This document shows positions 12,901-22,650 of a DNA stretch of 64,000 nucleotides, one piece after another. Location of the stretch: positions 1,300,501 to 1,364,500 of the forward strand of contig JACEVL010000083.1 of the NCBI GenBank assembly GCA_020284085.1. Direction: 5' to 3'. The DNA is from Aporrectodea caliginosa. Lineage: Eukaryota; Annelida; Clitellata; Crassiclitellata; Lumbricidae. Every line of letters starts with the position of its first letter. Positions within the stretch are counted from its first letter, which is position 1. The notes beneath the pieces were generated by a model, which was not told the origin of the DNA, ran no database searches, and was given only the letters and a program-made list of their open reading frames with translations. The translations under genes were made by a program, and so were the position numbers.

Positions 12901-15900
12901 CTCATTGCCCTATTCATACAATGTGAATACATGCATTGCCTTTGTTGCACATCACTGGCCTATTTGATAGATAGGACATTGTTTATTGTCACTCAAGTTG
13001 ATTAGAGATGTAGTAAGACTCCAACCTGTGAAGTTTCATCCTCTCTTACCGTGATTTCTGGAGATGACCAAGATGAGTCTTCCTCCAATTGGACGCCAAC
13101 TGTTCGCTACAAGTTGCCGAACATACGGATCTCGTTGGAGGCAGACTGTACTGCTGGAGCAGTTTCTCCAAGGAAAGCAAGCAACACTCGCGGTTATGTT
13201 CCAAAGTTCAAAATGTCTTATTTAATTTGCTTAACGAAATATAAATTAATCTATATTTCATATAGTAGAATTCATAAAATATAAAAATAGTCGCACCGGC
13301 GAACATTCTTATTATTAATTATTCCATGTAGTGTGTTGTGCACGTGCGTTAAATAATTACGTCTCTATAGCCTCGACATTCTCATTGCCTTTGTGACACG
13401 TCACTGTTGCCTAAATGCACTCTTTTAATATTGTTTTTTTTTGCAGCCAAGCTGGTCGAGATGTACAAGAGTCAACCTGAAAAGTTTCATCCTCTCTTAC
13501 CACGGTTTCTGGCGATGACCAATGAGGAGTCTTGGTACAAAATGCTTATTGTGCAGCTGTTCACTGAAGTTGCCAAAAAAGCCCCAGAGGCAAGTTGTTC
13601 ATCAGATTTTCGTACATCAAAGCATTTCATGGTTTACTTTCTAAAAAAGAATACTATTATATTGAAAACATGATTCAATCATGCTGGGACAACGCTGAGA
13701 TTGTAGCTTAGATATGTTCTGTAGGATCTCCTGTCATTGATTGGTCATTCCTTGCACCTCATCCAATGCTGATGTAGCTGGCGTCTCGCAGGTATTCATA
13801 GTAACTAATTACCTGATCCGTGCGTGTAGCCTATAAATCTTAATCGTAGCCTACTGCATCTGCTTCATAATTTAGAACTTTCAAATTATTAATAATGATA
13901 GTTAGTTGCTAAGTTTTCGATAATCCTGCACCCTTAAAATTGGATGGCATTGTTGTTACTTGGTTCCCCTGCATTTGGTCCTTCTCGTCAACAAAATGTA
14001 ATTAGTAATGGAAAACTAACCCTTTTCAAAAATGTCATCGTATTGGCAACATTTGTGTTATATCACTGAGAACTATATTCATTGAAGGGAGGTGTAAGAA
14101 TAGCCAATAAAGGGTTAATTTTACCTTTCTAAAGCGAGTGATTAACTTGTCTCACCCTGGCTCTCAAAAAAGATTCTCATTACAATGAGTACAAGAAACT
14201 TCATCATTGGACAAATTAATCCTATAATAAAGTTGTGTAAATATTTTCTAACCACCAGAAACTGCCGAAAGAGACGATTCCAACGATGGTTGGACTGCTG
14301 AAAGACAACACGGCTGTTTACATGGCTGTCATGTTTTTGGACGCCGTCGCAGTTAAACAGCCGAAGTCAATCATTCCTTACGACAAACAGATCATTGAAG
14401 GAATGGGTTTCACGGAAAATGCCGAAGCGATGTTCGCAGGAGTCCTGACTAAACTATGCATTGACCAGGTCAGGAATTTATATTTAAAAAATAAGCACAT
14501 ATATTACATTATATGTGTAATAAGTTGACATAGATAAGCACTAATTTTGAGCAATAAATTTTCATTATTTTTTGATTATTTTAATGTATACGGGCACCAT
14601 TATTAATAGTTTTTCTAATTATTTAAATATTTTGTCACCGTTAGATTTTAAAATATTCATGCTCTCCCTATTTGTTCCATGAAGGAGCATTTTGCTTCGC
14701 CATGGAAATTTGGTTTTAGGGGGTCAGAGCTTTGTGACGTCATTTTTCAGGGGGTGTTACTTTTTGTGACGAAGTGTGACGAGGGGAGGGGTTAAAAATC
14801 GGCCAAAATTGCGTGACGTCATTTATGGACGGCCCCTATTCCGCTAGAGACAGCTTCAGAACATTTCAGCTAACCTCAACGCGTCCAATTCGGTTCTATC
14901 AGGAAACTATCTTTCTATGCCTTTAAGATATACTGACAACCTCAAATAAAGTCACAGACATAAAGGCCTACAATATGACACTAATTTGTTCTTCATCACA
15001 GGCACATCAGCGCAAATATCTGAAGGCCATTGCAGAGAGAGTGGAGAAAAATAACAACGGAGCACAGCAGATGGGCTTAATATACAATATGCGAACAATC
15101 GGTGTCAATTGTCCGGCCATTCTCGGAGAACACAGGAAACTCCTCGAAACGCTTCGCAATCGACCTGACCTCAAAGAAACGTGCCAGGCGACCATAGATG
15201 TCATCGAAGGCAGAAGGTGAGTTCTACTTCCGGTACCGTTAATAGGTTTTTGAAGGATGCTATGCATATTTGTTTGGATCGTTAGCTAGCCAAAACTGTC
15301 GGCTTGTTCCATGTCTTTAATACGTGCGTTGTACAGAGCATCAACCAGACATTACGTTACCAGAATAGTACTCTGTGACGAATCATTGCTGGATAAATGT
15401 AAACAATATGGCCAAAAGTTGATATAGACAAACATCCATTCCATGCACAAAAGTTCCATACACTTCCACAAAAAATTCCAATATGTTAGAAACTGATTCA
15501 GAGTCTGTGTTGACCTAGACATATAATAGTCATCCGATTGCAGATCAAATACGAAGAAATTGTTCACAAAGAAGTGAAATGTAAACAAAGACTTCATAAT
15601 TACCGGTAATATCAACCTATCCATTACAGAACTTACTCAAGCCCAAGGTAAAAAGCTTTTTCAATGGGTTGCCTTCAGATTATGTATGTTTTGAGGGGTT
15701 ATAAAAAAAGCATGGAATACATACTTACTACTTAGGCCCTACATATACAATTATTAAGCAGTTTGTGTATAGTGTGAACGCCATAAGAATTAATCATTAA
15801 TCATACATTCACGACTTCAAATTATTGTTTTCGTTGCAGTCTGCAGAACGTCGCTGGGGAAATCTCGGAACAGCGCAAAGATATAAATCAACTGGACACG

Positions 15901-18900
15901 CGAGTTACAACGACCGAAGACAACGTTGGCAATCTATCGAAGGACGTCAGTAAAAATAAAAAGGATATCAAACTGGTAAAAGGGGATGTCGCAAAACAAG
16001 GCCAAAAGCTGGACGAACTTAAAACAACTGTTGACGAAACTGTGGAAAAAGTAGAAGTTATAGACCACAAGGTGAGTTTGTTTCAAATCTTAATTATGAC
16101 AATCTTACTTAGGCTATATTCTAATACTTAGGCCTAACGCATATTTTAACGTATAATAGCCTACATTTGCTATCACCATTTAAGCACCTAAAGTGTCTTC
16201 TCTGATAGCAAGATTTAGCTTTGCTCCGGCTAATCAAGCTAAAACAGGTAAAGTAAATTCCACTCGAGTATTGCTCCAATGCATAATTGATTGTAATTAA
16301 ACCAACGTTCACAAATAACTTCCGTATATTTAAATCGATTCTCAATTTCTTGATTTTCTTTTAAATGCACAGACTCTGAGCCATGCGCCTGCGTGGTCGG
16401 TGGACGTGGCGAAGATGTTGAATCCGTCGGCAGATCACGACTGGCGTCTGTTGGCGAGTAGACTCGGATACTCGACTGACGACATTCGAAACTGGGCGAC
16501 TCAACCGAATCCGTGTCTGAGTATGTTCGACGAATGGTTTGCGACGCACAAAACCAGAGAGGCGACTTACGGAATCCTTAAGACTCTCGTCGAAATGGAT
16601 CGCACGGACGCTTCCGTCATCGTCGACAAAGCACTCAAGTCAGTCGGTTAGTGACAACTATTCGCTTAAAGCTATAATGACCAACATCTGCTTACTTACG
16701 TTTTTGTGTCCTTTTGTATTTACTTTTCCTTCAGCTAAGTTTACTCTGTCTACAATAATATGCTTTTTCCGGTTTGCTTTGTGAAACATATTACCATGTT
16801 ATCCAATTAACGCTTAAGCAGCATGTTCATTAAAAGTGAAAAGTGGTAAATACTAGTAATAACTAATTAGCTTCATTTGACTCTGAATATTCGCCAACTT
16901 TAGATGTTAAATGCTTTATTGAACACAGAACACGTCATAGAAGACGACGAGGAGGAACCAGCTCAACCTCCTCCCGTCTTCCTCAGTTACCAATGGGCGC
17001 ATCAACCGGAAGTGAAGCTGTTGAAGCGACACCTGGGGATGGCTGGCTATTCGTCTTGGATGGACATTGGTCAGATGGGAGGCGGAGACAAACTCTTCGC
17101 TAAGATTGACAGCGGAATCCGCGCCGCTAAAGTGATCGTCTGCTGCGTCACTGAACGATACGCAGAGTCACCAAACTGTAACAGAGAGGTAAACGTTGCA
17201 ATCTATTCTCTATAATACTATATCTATTCGAACATATTATTTAGGTTTCGTAGTCGCCAAACAATAGAGAGGTAAAAACGTAACAGTCTAATCTTTTGCA
17301 ATACCTTTTAGCACATTGAATTATTAGGTTTCTGAGGCTAAATATTGATCGCTCTGGTTATTAATTGTTTATTTTCCAACTACGTTCATATTGAATCATT
17401 TATGAACATTTGCCTTTGTCGCTTTTGTACGTCTTCACCAGCGAGAAATTCAGAATGTGAAAGAAGATTTATGGATCTAAAACCGTCATCTGTTGCCTGC
17501 AACAAAAACTGAGCAACTGAATATAAGTTTTTCTTTTAATACAGTGCTAGAATGTGCCTAAGTTTTCTCATTGTCAACATTAATAACGTACTACTTTCAC
17601 TCCAGGTAAATCTGGCGACGACACTGGGTAAACCGATAATTCCTCTGCTGATGGAAAAGATGTCTTGGCCTCCACCTGGCTCCATGGGCCCCATCTTCGG
17701 AGAATACATATTCGTCCGATTCTTTCAAAGGCCAGAGGAGAAAACGGGAGATGATCGTTACTGGCCTTCAGATAAATTTACAGAACTACTTATGCAACTG
17801 AGATACAGCTTCGCTCCAGACAATTCTCTAATAGTCAAAGGTAATTTCACTCCTGAATTAAATTTGCACTTATTACTCTTTTTTCTAAATAAATAGATCA
17901 GATTTTTATATTTTGCATTTGTAAATGCATTGATTTGTTTAAACGAAATATTTTACGATCTTTTACTTTTATTCAGAATCTCCATACAAAAACTGGTGGC
18001 AACCGCCAGAAGAAGTGATTGTGATAAAGCCAAAAGCAAAGACGCCTGCTGCCCTAACGTCCGTTGAGAGACCCGACGCAAAGGTTATTTATTATTGCTT
18101 GGCCTAGTGAAAGACCCGCCGCCAATATTATAATTTCGTTTATTCTGCAAACTGTTAGGACATAAAAGTTTTAGTGCGTCAAAAATATACCAAGCTATAT
18201 CAGAATAATTCTTTATTGTTAATAACTTTCTTTCAATTTTGTTGAGAATATTTTGATCTTCAAGTAACACTTGCTGTCATATGGAACTGTTGCGCTGCGT
18301 CAGTGTGTCAACGTTACAAAGATTGACTGGAGTATTTTTTCATCAAGTAGCGTAACTATGGATACACGTCGGCATGATGTAAGGTTGGCCTCAATCCTGA
18401 AAATAGGGACTCTCTCAGAACCGTATTGCCCTGGAGGGAGACATTTGAGTAATATACAGTTGGACCTAAGATGAAGTTAAGCCATCTTGTATACATCAAT
18501 ACAAAGTTGAATATTAATGTTCTGATGTTGAATAATGAAGCAAGTGATGAGCCTGTCTCTAATTGAAACATACAAATATAAATGTCGCACAAAGAATATG
18601 CATGATAAACACAAACAATGATGAGTTACAAAATCGAAACAAAATAAAGGTGCAATGTAAGCAGCTTAATATGATATGACCATATGTAGTCGTCGGGTTA
18701 GAGTCGAATTTACTGAGACGGTATCTGTACACCCACAAGTGGTCCAATAAATGTGACTGATTATCATGGGCCTTAAAGGTTTTCATGTTTATGTTTTTGT
18801 AGCAATCGCCGGCGAGTCCCGAGATCTTCATATCGTACCAGTGGGATAAACAACCGCAGATCAAGGCCCTCTACCGACGTCTTTCGCAACTGGGATACAC

Positions 18901-20423
18901 CTGTTGGCTGGATATCATGCAGATGGGAGGAGGAGACTCGCTCTATGACAAGATAGACAGAGGCATACGAGGATGTAAAATCATCATTTCCTGCGTCACA
19001 TCCAAATACGCGCTGTCTGCCAACTGCAGGTCTGCATACATGCTACTAACACCACCTTGAAATTCACATCCTGTCAAAAAGAAAGGGTTACTAACTTACA
19101 ATATAATATCAAACTTTGCCCTCCCTGGGCTGAAGAAGGTAAAATTGCGATTTTAGAAATATTATATGAATACGAATCGTATGGGCTACATTATTTTGTG
19201 CGTTTCATGGTGCATTGTTTTTGTACAACAATAAATACTTTAGGAAATGTAATCATTAGATCAGCCATGCAAATGTACTTAAAAGTAAATGCAGAATTCT
19301 GAAGTTTCTCATAATAATATTGAAGCCGCTTGAGCCCATTGATCTAAGATTCTAAGTGGTTCGCTTGTTGTTTTGTGTAGGCGGGAAGTGAGCCTGGCTG
19401 ATGCCATAAAGAAGCCAATTATTCCGCTGCTGTTGGAGAAGTCGCCGTGGCCACCAGAGGGTCCAATGGGAATGGTCTTCACTCAGCTGCTTTACATCGA
19501 CTTCTGTAACCCAAATGAAGCCATTCAGAAAGAGTGGAAGTGTCCGCAGTTTGACGAGTTGATCAAAAGAATTGAAAAAGGTTTACCGGTAAGTTTTGCT
19601 TCAAAATGGTTTTGGACTGTATGATAACACATTAGCATAATGACAATTTTTTTAAGGATACTGTTTATCTATTAAAAGAACTGTAATATGCGTGTATTGT
19701 TATTGAAAATGTGGAGGGTGTAAATGGATAGTTTGCACCAATTTTTATAGCTGAAATGTTATTTTCTGTTCTCATAATTTTATGGTTATATTATGATCGA
19801 ATGTTTTCACATATTGGGTCCTATTTACTTATTTTAAGCTAAGCGTTTCATTTGAACCAACGTCTTTAAGAAAATGGACAGCAAGAAAGCATCATCATTA
19901 TATAAAACAAAGCTCGAAATATTTATTGGAAATGATGCCAATTATTGGGGAAAAGCCTTTCTGTTTTGTCATCGTAATCGTGAAAACAGATAAAATTCTG
20001 TTTTAGCCAAATTCTGGAACCACACCAGCGACCAGTTCAACTGCAAGACGACAATCAGATGCGAAGCCTGAAACACCAGCGAAGAATCCGGCTAAACCTG
20101 CAGCACCGGTGAAGACAGATTCCACGCAAGGAACGCCAGCTAAAAGCCAGACTAGCTCAGGAACAGCTGGGCCACCGGGAAAGAATCCGCAAAAGCCAGG
20201 AACGCTTGGAACGCCAGCCAAGACTTCTGAAAAGCCAAGAACGTCTGCACAGACTGAAGCCAAACCAGGAACGGAGAAAAAGCCAGGTATGGAAAATGGT
20301 GGATTCATCTCAGAAACAAGTAATGATGTAAATGCAAATTTATCTTCAGACCAAGAACTCCGTAGAGAGAGAAGTAATACATCTAGAAAGTCCGAGGAAT
20401 CTGCTTGTTGCAGTATCTGTTAA
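6920..20423 (+). CDS. Gene A: ARM-like / coiled coil / Death domain / TIR / TIR protein with CAAX box
   Basis: Multi-exon gene placed by splice consensus and comparison with copy C. Exons: 6920-6940, 7496-7617, 8315-8435, 10060-10181, 10556-10685, 11118-11254, 11565-11712, a damaged exon 8 ending at 12703, 13447-13589, 14259-14468, 15002-15216, 15840-16071, 16373-16646, 16929-17188, 17606-17840, 17977-18083, 18803-19029, 19381-19588, 20007-20423. Phases agree throughout except at exon 8. With a short exon 8 (12574-12703) the product would be 1,152 residues: helical solenoid to about 500, coiled coil 500-577, Death domain 580-668, TIR1 about 685-820, TIR2 about 875-1010, then a low-complexity tail. 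Death plus TIR is the MyD88 combination, while an ARM-type solenoid plus TIR recalls SARM1; this layout is neither. Likely an intracellular innate-immune adaptor or TIR-type NADase (inference). If the exon 8 lesion is real, A may be a pseudogene or may use an altered exon. Confidence 0.8.
7095..7205. repeat. CA/CACG microsatellite
   Basis: ACACAC/GCACGC run in intron 1 of gene A. Confidence 0.85.
7496..8435 (+). CDS. Gene A exons 2-3, extra N-terminal helical unit
   Basis: Exon 2 (7496-7617, 122 nt, donor GTAAGT) and exon 3 (8315-8435, donor GTCAGC) encode a charged, predicted helical segment that begins [14 protein letters not shown] and ends KRKLIDWK. The pair is 243 nt with phase 0 on both sides, so it can be included or skipped without changing frame. 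Exon 4 also has exactly 122 nt and the same end phase, which suggests exons 2-3 and 4-5 come from an exon-pair duplication. Copy C has no equivalent between its exon 1 and 35,177. Confidence 0.6.
8060..8225 (+). repeat. tRNA-derived SINE-like repeat
   Basis: Contains a B-box-like GGGTTCGAATCTC and a 3' module (GCACTATTATTGCTCAGCCT ... TGTTGTTAGACG) that recurs at 9,120-9,195. It lies in intron 2 of gene A just upstream of exon 3. Confidence 0.5.
8512..8640. repeat. 12-base minisatellite TTAGTTCTACGC
   Basis: About eight head-to-tail copies of TTAGTTCTACGCTTA-type units with small variants. On the minus strand they read as Lys/Arg/Thr-Asn repeats, but there is no supporting gene. It lies in intron 3 of gene A. 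Confidence 0.85.
9120..9195 (+). repeat. SINE-like 3' module
   Basis: Second copy of the 'gcactattgttgctcagcgc ... gttgtcgttagacg' module seen at 8,158-8,214. The rest of intron 3 (8,436-10,059) has no supportable exon. Confidence 0.5.
10060..11712 (+). CDS. Gene A exons 4-7, ARM-like solenoid N-terminal part
   Basis: Exons 10060-10181, 10556-10685, 11118-11254 and 11565-11712. Alternating amphipathic helices are visible (for example [15 protein letters not shown], then [20 protein letters not shown], then [18 protein letters not shown]). Copy C has every exon with the same phase; 122, 137 and 148 nt are identical, and exon 5 is 133 rather than 130 nt. Exon 5 of A appears to use an AGAAG acceptor three bases beyond the AG used in C. 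The region diverges between copies much more than the Death/TIR exons do. No catalytic motif is seen, so a protein-interaction or autoinhibitory role is an inference. Confidence 0.7.
12498..12703 (+). pseudogene. Gene A exon 8, degenerate
   Basis: Homologous to intact exon 8 of copy C (40716-40908), but the 5' part carries a net 5-base excess before CTTGTGAAG and more length changes in the middle, so the phase-0 reading hits a stop. The 3' part is intact in the proper frame ([18 protein letters not shown], phase-1 donor GTATGG). An alternative acceptor CAG at 12571-12573 would give a 130-nt open exon of the right phase, but its polypyrimidine tract is poor. Either A is a pseudogene here or a shortened exon is used. 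Confidence 0.6.
13005..13206 (+). pseudogene. Permuted relic of exons 9 and 8
   Basis: The first part (to about 13,070) matches the start of exon 9 (GAAGTTTCATCCTCTCTTAC). The remainder matches the 3' half of exon 8 (GGAGCAGTTTCTCCAAGGAA). The exon 9 piece precedes the exon 8 piece, opposite to gene order, and the frame is broken. This fits a scar of unequal recombination between internal duplicates of this region. Confidence 0.65.
13447..15216 (+). CDS. Gene A exons 9-11, ARM-like solenoid resembling melted/VEPH1
   Basis: Exons 13447-13589, 14259-14468 and 15002-15216. Together with exon 8 they read LQGKQGLLA, then [20 protein letters not shown], then [20 protein letters not shown], then [16 protein letters not shown]. 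The series 'LQG...LL...(V/L)..MY...QP......LP.F/L' recalls the helical-repeat N-terminus of melted/VEPH1 proteins; this comes from recollection of the family and is not a computed match. There is no PH domain here. Exon 9 ends at a GC donor (AG|GCAAGT), conserved in copy C. Confidence 0.75.
14640..14840. repeat. Transposon-like fragment in intron 10
   Basis: Contains repeated GTGACGTCA blocks, GGGGG runs and TTATGGACGGCCCC, a composition typical of DNA-transposon ends. It is absent from the matching intron of copy C. The family is not identified. Confidence 0.35.
15840..16071 (+). CDS. Gene A exon 12, coiled-coil linker
   Basis: Highly charged, with hydrophobic residues at heptad-like spacing ([20 protein letters not shown] ... 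[20 protein letters not shown]). This strongly suggests a parallel coiled coil of about 75 residues between the solenoid and the Death domain. Such a segment would favour oligomerisation and bring TIR domains together (inference). Phase 2 in, phase 0 out; donor GTGAGT. The counterpart in C ends with a GC donor. Confidence 0.8.
16373..16646 (+). CDS. Gene A exon 13, Death domain
   Basis: A single 91-codon exon encodes the whole domain. Hallmarks are [20 protein letters not shown] (helices 2-3, with the conserved DW and LA..LGY), then [20 protein letters not shown] (helices 4-5), then the terminal [13 protein letters not shown] helix. The pattern fits MyD88/UNC5-type Death domains that form homotypic assemblies. 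The exon differs from copy C at only three bases of 274 by manual comparison. Donor GTTAGT, phase 1. Confidence 0.88.
16929..17840 (+). CDS. Gene A exons 14-15, first TIR domain
   Basis: Exons 16929-17188 and 17606-17840. After an acidic [12 protein letters not shown] linker come box 1 (PPVFLSYQW), the BB-loop region ([15 protein letters not shown]), a [13 protein letters not shown] strand, SPNCNRE, then [20 protein letters not shown]. The Glu of CNRE falls where SARM1-type NADase TIRs carry the catalytic Glu, so enzymatic activity is possible. The intron splits the domain directly after that Glu, a position shared by TIR2 within one codon and phase. Confidence 0.9.
17977..18083 (+). CDS. Gene A exon 16, inter-TIR linker
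   Basis: Encodes [20 protein letters not shown] and a Pro/Ala/Lys-rich stretch joining the two TIR domains. Phase 1 in, phase 0 out, donor GTTATT. Because it ends in phase 0, it can splice to either TIR2 exon 17 (18,803) or the duplicate at 26,058. Confidence 0.8.
18803..19588 (+). CDS. Gene A exons 17-18, second TIR domain
   Basis: Exons 18803-19029 and 19381-19588. Box 1 [16 protein letters not shown]-loop [15 protein letters not shown], then [20 protein letters not shown] across the splice junction, then [20 protein letters not shown] and a terminal helix [12 protein letters not shown]. The putative catalytic Glu (RRE) is kept. Two tandem TIR domains probably arose by internal duplication: both are split at nearly the same place and share the QMGGGD motif. 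Confidence 0.9.
20007..20423 (+). CDS. Gene A exon 19, low-complexity tail with C-terminal CAAX box
   Basis: About 138 residues rich in Pro, Thr, Gly, Ser, Ala and Lys, with repeated (P)GT(L/P)GTPAK-like units, ending in [11 protein letters not shown] and TAA. The last four residues, CSIC, fit a CAAX prenylation box, and the adjacent Cys could be palmitoylated. This predicts membrane attachment of a TIR protein. Acceptor TTTTAG, phase 0. Confidence 0.85.
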   Translation, partial: PNSGTTPATSSTARRQSDAKPETPAKNPAKPAAPVKTDSTQGTPAKSQTSSGTAGPPGKNPQKPGTLGTPAKTSEKPRTSAQTEAKPGTEKKPGMENGGFISETSNDVNANLSSDQELRRERSNTSRKSEESACCSIC

Positions 20424-22650
20424 TTTGTTTTGTTAATAATTATATTCGAAGTAGGTAAATGTTGCAGAACAGATGTGCACTAAATTCTTACTATATTAAT
20501 CAAACCTAATAATTCTGAAAGCTCCGAATAGGTAAAAAACGAGAATTCCCATAAATTATTATATACCTACTTTGTAGTATTTTCAAATTATTTTTTATCT
20601 GCAATGTTTAAAAATAAATATGCGTTAATTCCTAATTTTAGATAAATGAAATTGGATTGCTTTCAAATAAAATATATTTTACGGCACGGGTTTATTGTAA
20701 GCCAAAACAAAACTTAGGAAATGAGAGACTTGGTCTACTTGAATAGTGGTGATTCTATGTAAAAAAAATTATAAAAGAAATTGTTTATAATTGTATTGTT
20801 AAATAAAATCCTTTCAGTTGTGTTACAATGATATTGTGAAAGCTTTGATAATGTCGTGAAACCCTGCAAGCTTAGGATTGTCTTGTTAGACTGGTCATTA
20901 AACTGATCGCATATTTACACTGTGATATTGACTTGGGGTGGACTAGGTTCATTAAGCTTTGTACAATTTCATTAGGCCTTTTTTGTTGTTGTATAGAATA
21001 GATTTTGATGTAACGAACTGCTTGTAATATGCATGTGGTTTTTATAGGACGCAGAGTTGTTACCCACAAGTAGATGGCGTCATTTTGTGGTAGCCTATCG
21101 ATGCAGAGCATCATGACCAATAAGATCTCCTTTGGTTTGATATCTATTTTGACGCCAAAGTCTGTCTGCATATGTCTGTTTATTTATATAATCTGTAAGC
21201 TTATACTGCCTGTCACTTTCGGGCTTTATTTGTTTGAGTTTGAACTTTTTTGTACAAATGTAGATCTATCATTTCGATCATTTCTGCTGAATAACATTTT
21301 CTTTTTGAATTATTCTTGATTCTTGATTTTTAATACAATACAAATTACAAACTTTTAATAGATATCTTTGGTACCGAAACATGGCATATGATCGACTGCC
21401 TGTTTCTCCTAAGCAGAATGTAAAGCTTGTTTTGAGCAAAGTTCTACTGACTACGCATATATCTGAAGTGCATATTATTTTGGCAAATAAAGGTAAACGT
21501 GCGGCTGAATGTCGTAGCTCTTCATTTCATTAGCGTAGGAAGCGAACAGTGAGTTTCATCTGATAAATGTTTGCTGAGAATAGAAACGCACCGCCATTGA
21601 CGATGGAACGAATTTCCATTCAGTTTACGGAACATATTTACAAGGCAGAAATTAGTATGCCTAGGCTATATAATTATACCGTAATTTTATAATCGTAGAC
21701 ATATTTTATCGCACCACTGAAAGAGAAATTCATCAGACTCTCTCAGCATTTTATAGGCCCTATAATAGGGTCCATAGCTCTGAGTAGGCTTCTTGAAGAG
21801 GTGCTATATAAGTCTCCGGAATGAATCTTCGGAATGAATATAATAGCACTAGGGCTTGCTGGTGTGTCGATGACCGAATGCCCTTATATCCGAGATCTTA
21901 ATCCGGGTTCGTTTAGAGAGAATGAGAATAGATCAAGGTTTACCGATTGTAATATATTGATGTCTCTTTTATCAAGTGTCATTCAGCTGAAAATTACACT
22001 TCTGAAACTAATACTGATACAAAATTTAAAGCGTTATGTTCAGAAGCAATGGTAGGCCTATATGCCAAGTAAATGCTATCTCCTATCTCCAAAGCATTCT
22101 ATGTATAAAATGCGTTTGAATATCATGTTTAAAAAAGGAATATCAGTACCATGATTTAAACATAATTGTAAAACAGATATGCGTACTAAATGTCACGATG
22201 TCTTGATTTTTATATGAATGCTTGCTTTTCTGTGCTTCTTGAATTGGATTTTACAAATTTCTACACTTTTTAAAGCACCATTCATTCTCGAAAGCTTGAG
22301 CTTTTTAATCGATTTTATGCAGGACTTTGACGACTTTCAAGTTTCAAGCAGCTCTTAAAGTTAATGTGTAGCTTAGCCTATCGTAGTTAGCAATAATTTT
22401 ATTCGTGTTATCTCATTATTTATTTTGGATCGCAGATATTTTGGTATAAAAAAACTACTAATGCTAAACAAATTTAGGAATTTTCATTCTTGTTCGATTA
22501 CTCGAAATTAAATGTTATGTATCTTCTACCATTTCATTGTTTGTGATATCTACAATTGCCACTCAAGAATATTCTGTGATACGATATTTTCTGTTCACTG
22601 AAAGACTGATGAATAAATTAACAATAGGACCTATTTCGAATATTAATTTT
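20424..22650 (+). other. 3'UTR and duplicated 3' flank of gene A
   Basis: AT-rich, with AATAAA hexamers at 20,613, 20,666 and 20,802 as candidate polyadenylation signals. No gene is seen. The whole stretch is homologous to 28,558-30,700 after copy B (for example GATTTTGATGTAACGAACTG at 21,002 and 29,164), so the duplicated unit includes roughly 2.2 kb of downstream DNA. Confidence 0.7.

Noticed and set aside
6920..20423. Naming the gene SARM1 or MyD88
   Set aside because: SARM1 needs tandem SAM domains and MyD88 is a short Death-TIR protein without a solenoid or second TIR. The layout here is different, so no symbol was given.
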